A stretch of DNA of 64,000 nucleotides from Elizabethkingia argenteiflava (GTDB lineage: Bacteria; Bacteroidota; Bacteroidia; Flavobacteriales; Weeksellaceae), in the NCBI RefSeq assembly GCF_009904105.1, contig NZ_JAAABJ010000641.1:1-64000 (forward strand), read 5' to 3'. The translations under genes were made by a program, and so were the position numbers. How positions within the stretch are numbered: the stretch's first letter is position 1; the number at the start of each line of letters is the position of its first letter. The notes beneath the pieces were generated by a model. The model saw only the letters and a list, made by a program, of their open reading frames with translations. It made no database searches and was not told the origin of the DNA. This document shows positions 60,489-64,000 of this stretch, piece after piece.

Positions 60489-63400
60489 GTGCAGTTAACT
60501 TCTATTAAGAATTCTCTACTGACCGATTTGTTGCATAAGCAGTGGGGCAGAGCGTTATTTGAAAGACTTCTGGAAAAACAAAAAATAAGTGTAAAAGGGG
60601 CTGTAGGTTCTTCAATGAGTCTTTTGGCAGCTGAATATTTTTTGTTACATAATCAGTCCATATTGCTGATATTTGATGATAAGGAAGAGGCTTTGTATGC
60701 TACTGCAGAGCTTGAGGAGCTTTGTGGAAAAGAAAAGGTGTTTTATTTTCCGGCAACCTTCTTACAACCTTATCAGCTGGAGAAAACACAGAATGCCAAT
60801 CGTGTATTAAGAACCGAGGTGATAAATGAGATCTATTCTTCTGGATTACCTAAAATTATTGTGAGCTATGCTACAGCACTTACCGAAAAAGTGGTAAAAA
60901 AGGAGACATTTAGTAGCCTTAGCCATAGGATAAAAGTGGGGGAACAATTGGACTTTGATTTTGTGGATGAATTATTGCATCACTATAAATTCAACCGTAC
61001 AGATTTTGTTTCAGAGCCCGGAGAGTTTTCGGTTAGAGGTGGTATTATCGACGTGTTTTCGTATGCTTATGAATTTCCTTTTCGTATAGGTTTTTTTGGA
61101 AATGAAGTGGAGAGTATTCGTACATTTGATATTGAGAGCCAACTCACAAAAAATAAGGTAGAAGAATTCCAGCTGGTCTCAGCTCTTCAGGGTACAGCTG
61201 TAAATGAAAGCAAGCTTTCTTTTTTAGAAATTTTACCAAAGGATACGCATATCTTTTCCAAAAATGCTTTTTTGTGCGGCAAGCATATACGCAGCTTTTT
61301 TATAAAAGCAGAAGAAGTTTATGCTAGCCTACATCAAGATATTCAATATAGCGCTCCGGCGGTTCTTTTTGTTTCGGAATCAGAGTTTTTTAAGCAGTTG
61401 AATCAGTATGTATGGGCGGATTTTACCTCGGAGCCTCTAGAAACTACACCTCTACAACTTCATTTAAAATTGAATCCACAACCCGTATTTAATAAAAACT
61501 TCGATTGGTTGATTCAAGATCTTGAAGATAAACTCGCTCAAGGTTATGATATCTGGATTTCTTTTTCCTCCGAAAAGCAAAAACAGCGGTTAGAAAGTAT
61601 TTTTGAAGAACTCGAAAAATGTATTCCTTTCCGAAGTTTTGCTTCCGAATTGCATGAGGGTTTTGTAGATACCATACATAAAATATCGGTTTACACAGAT
61701 CATCAAATTTTTGATCGTTACCAACGCTATAAAGCCAAAAATGCTTTCGCAAAAAGTGAACAGCTTACCCTTAAAGATTTAATGTCTCTTAAAGTGGGAG
61801 ATTATATTACCCATATCGATCATGGAATAGGAAAGTTTATGGGTTTAGTAAAAGTTAATAATAATGGTAAAGTTCAGGAATGTTTTAAGCTCTCCTATAA
61901 AAATGGAGATTTACTATATGTAAGTATTCATGCACTACACAAAATTGCTAAATATCAAGGACCGGAAGGTAAAGATATTGTACTGAGTAAATTAGGGTCT
62001 TCTGCTTGGAAGACGTTGAAAAGTAAAACGAAAGCTAAGGTTAAGCAGATTGCCTTTGATCTGATTAAGCTTTATGCACAGCGTAAGAGTAACAAAGGAT
62101 TCGCTTTTTCACCAGACAGCTATATGCAGAATGAGTTAGAAGCTTCTTTTATTTATGAAGATACTCCCGATCAGGAAAAAGCCACCTTGGATGTTAAAGC
62201 AGATATGGAGGCGGATAGCGTAATGGATCGTTTGGTATGTGGGGATGTAGGGTTTGGAAAAACAGAAGTAGCCATGCGCGCGGCCTTTAAAGCAGCATTA
62301 GATGGTAAGCAGGTAGCTGTGTTGGTGCCTACTACGATCTTGGCCTTTCAGCATTATAGAAGTTTTAAACAGCGGTTTAAAGATTTTCCGGTGGAAATTT
62401 CTTATCTCAGTCGGTTTAGAACTGGTAAAGAGAAAAAGGAAACCCTTGAAAAACTGGCTGCCGGAAAGATAGATATAGTGATCGGAACACATCAATTGGT
62501 AGGAGTAGGCGTTAAATTTAAAGACTTAGGCTTATTGATTATTGATGAGGAACATAAGTTTGGTGTAGCCATAAAAGATAAGTTGAAAACGATGAAGACC
62601 AATATCGATACCTTAACCCTAACAGCGACACCTATACCCAGAACCTTACAATTTTCTCTTATGGCGGCGCGGGATTTGTCGGTAATTAAAACCCCTCCGC
62701 CCAATCGTCAGCCTGTAGAAACCAAACTTATAGGCTTTAATGAGGAAATTTTGAGAGATGCCATCCTCTACGAATTGCAGCGCGATGGGCAGGTGTATTT
62801 CATTAACAATAGAATTGAAAATTTAAAGGAGATAGCAGGACTGATCCAGCGATTAATTCCCGATGCAAGAGTGATTACAGGTCATGGGCAAATGGACGGG
62901 AAGCAATTAGAGGCTAATATGATTGATTTTATGGAGGGTAAGTATGATATACTGGTTTCCACTACTATTGTGGAGAGTGGTCTTGATGTTCCCAATGCCA
63001 ATACGATTTTTATAAATGATGCCCAAAGATTTGGAATGGCCGATCTCCATCAGATGAGAGGAAGAGTTGGACGTAGCGATAGAAAGGCTTTTTGTTATCT
63101 GATTACCCCGCCAATGGACTCCATATCTTCTCATTCCCGTAAACGATTGGAGGCAATTGAACAATTTTCAGATTTGGGAAGTGGTTTTCATATTGCTATG
63201 AAGGATTTGGAGATCCGAGGTGCTGGAGATCTACTGGGAGCGGATCAGAGCGGATTTATCAATGAAATGGGTTTTGATACCTATCAGAAAATTATGCAGG
63301 AAGCTTTAGAAGAGCTTAAGAATGAAGATATGGAAGATATTTTCCACAATGAGGAAGAACGTCAAAAACTTTTTAGTTCAACGAAAGATGTGAATATTGA

Positions 63401-63845
63401 TACGGACTTAGAATTGATGTTTCCAGATGATTATATTAATAGTACTGAAGAGCGCCTTATTTTGTATCAAAAATTGGCGGGTGTAAAAAATATAGCAGAG
63501 TTAAGTCAATATGAATATGAGCTGCAGGATCGTTTCGGAACTTTGCCCCCAGAGGCGCATAATTTGCTAAAAAGTATTGAATTAAAATGGCTCGCTGGAG
63601 AAATAGGTTTTGATAAAATTGTGATGAAAAATAGTATTTTTCTCGGTTATTTCCCGAGCAATCCACAAGATAAATTCTATAGGAGTGAAAAATTTAAAAG
63701 GATTATTCAGTACCTCGAAGCGCATCCAGAATATGCACAACTTAAGGAAAAACATTCGGCCGAGGGCAGCCAATTGATGTTACGTAAAGATAAAATAACT
63801 CATGTAGATGAGGTGAATGCCTTATTGAATAATATATTGCGCTAA
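60489..63845 (+). CDS. mfd: Transcription-repair coupling factor
   Basis: 1118 residues with a GTG start (MQLTSIKNSLL); no in-frame ATG fits better. UvrB-homology region first, then the CarD-like RNA polymerase interaction domain (about 425-500; LKVGDYITHIDHGIGKFMGL), the helicase motor with GDVGFGKTE near 587, DEEH near 683 and TATPIPRTL, and the C-terminal TRCF domain. It removes stalled RNA polymerase and recruits UvrA. pth follows after 15 nt. Confidence 0.96.
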   Translation: MQLTSIKNSLLTDLLHKQWGRALFERLLEKQKISVKGAVGSSMSLLAAEYFLLHNQSILLIFDDKEEALYATAELEELCGKEKVFYFPATFLQPYQLEKTQNANRVLRTEVINEIYSSGLPKIIVSYATALTEKVVKKETFSSLSHRIKVGEQLDFDFVDELLHHYKFNRTDFVSEPGEFSVRGGIIDVFSYAYEFPFRIGFFGNEVESIRTFDIESQLTKNKVEEFQLVSALQGTAVNESKLSFLEILPKDTHIFSKNAFLCGKHIRSFFIKAEEVYASLHQDIQYSAPAVLFVSESEFFKQLNQYVWADFTSEPLETTPLQLHLKLNPQPVFNKNFDWLIQDLEDKLAQGYDIWISFSSEKQKQRLESIFEELEKCIPFRSFASELHEGFVDTIHKISVYTDHQIFDRYQRYKAKNAFAKSEQLTLKDLMSLKVGDYITHIDHGIGKFMGLVKVNNNGKVQECFKLSYKNGDLLYVSIHALHKIAKYQGPEGKDIVLSKLGSSAWKTLKSKTKAKVKQIAFDLIKLYAQRKSNKGFAFSPDSYMQNELEASFIYEDTPDQEKATLDVKADMEADSVMDRLVCGDVGFGKTEVAMRAAFKAALDGKQVAVLVPTTILAFQHYRSFKQRFKDFPVEISYLSRFRTGKEKKETLEKLAAGKIDIVIGTHQLVGVGVKFKDLGLLIIDEEHKFGVAIKDKLKTMKTNIDTLTLTATPIPRTLQFSLMAARDLSVIKTPPPNRQPVETKLIGFNEEILRDAILYELQRDGQVYFINNRIENLKEIAGLIQRLIPDARVITGHGQMDGKQLEANMIDFMEGKYDILVSTTIVESGLDVPNANTIFINDAQRFGMADLHQMRGRVGRSDRKAFCYLITPPMDSISSHSRKRLEAIEQFSDLGSGFHIAMKDLEIRGAGDLLGADQSGFINEMGFDTYQKIMQEALEELKNEDMEDIFHNEEERQKLFSSTKDVNIDTDLELMFPDDYINSTEERLILYQKLAGVKNIAELSQYEYELQDRFGTLPPEAHNLLKSIELKWLAGEIGFDKIVMKNSIFLGYFPSNPQDKFYRSEKFKRIIQYLEAHPEYAQLKEKHSAEGSQLMLRKDKITHVDEVNALLNNILR

Positions 63846-63860
63846 AAAATAATAATAAAG

Positions 63861-64000
63861 ATGAAGTATTTAATTGTAGGTCTTGGTAATAAAGGAGAGG
63901 AGTATAAGGAAACACGACATAATATAGGTTTTAAAGTAGCAGAAAGAATAGCAGAACTTATAGAAACTTCTTTTAACACGACTAACTTTGGCTGGATGGC
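63861..64000 (+). CDS. pth: Peptidyl-tRNA hydrolase, N-terminal part
   Basis: Only the first 46 codons are in the window; the gene runs off the right edge. [26 protein letters not shown] carries the conserved Asn10 and the catalytic His20 of Pth, given in two parts: LIVGLGN and TRHNIGF. It recycles peptidyl-tRNA dropped by ribosomes. Confidence 0.95.
   Translation, partial: MKYLIVGLGNKGEEYKETRHNIGFKVAERIAELIETSFNTTNFGWM

Overview
The window is a stretch of AT-rich chromosome from a member of the Bacteroidetes, most likely class Flavobacteriia and plausibly the Weeksellaceae. The signs are: perfect TAnnTTTG -7 promoter boxes upstream of many genes, several TonB-dependent receptors (one paired with a DUF5689 lipoprotein), an N-acyl-ornithine carbamoyltransferase (ArgF') instead of ArgF, CcoI-CcoS-CcoNO gene order, an HU-CCDC81 membrane protein, and a small secreted KKDGxPDRRYK repeat protein. 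The species cannot be fixed from the sequence alone. I see no rRNA, tRNA, CRISPR array, intact insertion sequence or prophage, so this is mostly housekeeping chromosome with a few accessory loci.

Layout, left to right. 1-3274 (minus): cbb3 cytochrome oxidase genes ccoI, ccoS and the start of ccoN, divergent from a Crp/Fnr-type regulator (3371-4087), with an FNR/CRP-like palindrome between them. 4109-5608: panB and an RluA-type pseudouridine synthase, closed by a strong terminator. 5812-13761: a compact arginine operon (GNAT, argG, argC, argD, argF', argB, argE, argH) with overlapping genes and a recognisable promoter; an Lrp/AsnC regulator converges on its end. 14308-19444 (minus): an outer-membrane barrel protein and aconitase. 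19692-24904: a DUF2752 protein, a WG-repeat protein, a TPP-riboswitch-controlled TonB receptor (probable thiamine uptake), a structured intergenic region, an HU-CCDC81 membrane protein and an acyl-CoA thioesterase. 25014-29586: a hydroxyacid dehydrogenase, a serine hydrolase lipoprotein, an Ig-like lipoprotein and a heme-binding protein.

29637-32310 (minus): echA-like hydratase, dCMP deaminase, xerD and NUDIX operon. 32445-37196: an oxidative-stress neighbourhood (catalase and oxyR divergent, metK with a SAM-II-like leader, Mn-type superoxide dismutase). 37326-43598: a secreted endonuclease/exonuclease/phosphatase-family protein, a large TonB receptor and a DUF5689 lipoprotein, possibly a nucleic-acid or phosphate scavenging locus. 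43648-49940 (minus): DUF6702 protein; an operon of AmgK-like sugar kinase, stand-alone RapZ C-terminal domain, MurU-like nucleotidyltransferase and LOG-family protein; a cation efflux transporter; asd; a 4-TM protein. 50186-57430 (minus): TonB receptor, nadC, nadB, rnhA, dnaB. 57944-59846 (minus): GH3-family protein and the small repeat protein. 60489-64000 (plus): mfd and the start of pth.

The most interesting items are the kinase/RapZ-C/MurU/LOG operon, the arginine cluster with a valine at the acetyl/succinyl specificity position of ArgF', the SAM-II-like leader of metK, four promoters so close to the start codon that the mRNAs should be leaderless, a possible small RNA around 23430-23575, and the secreted KKDGxPDRRYK repeat protein.
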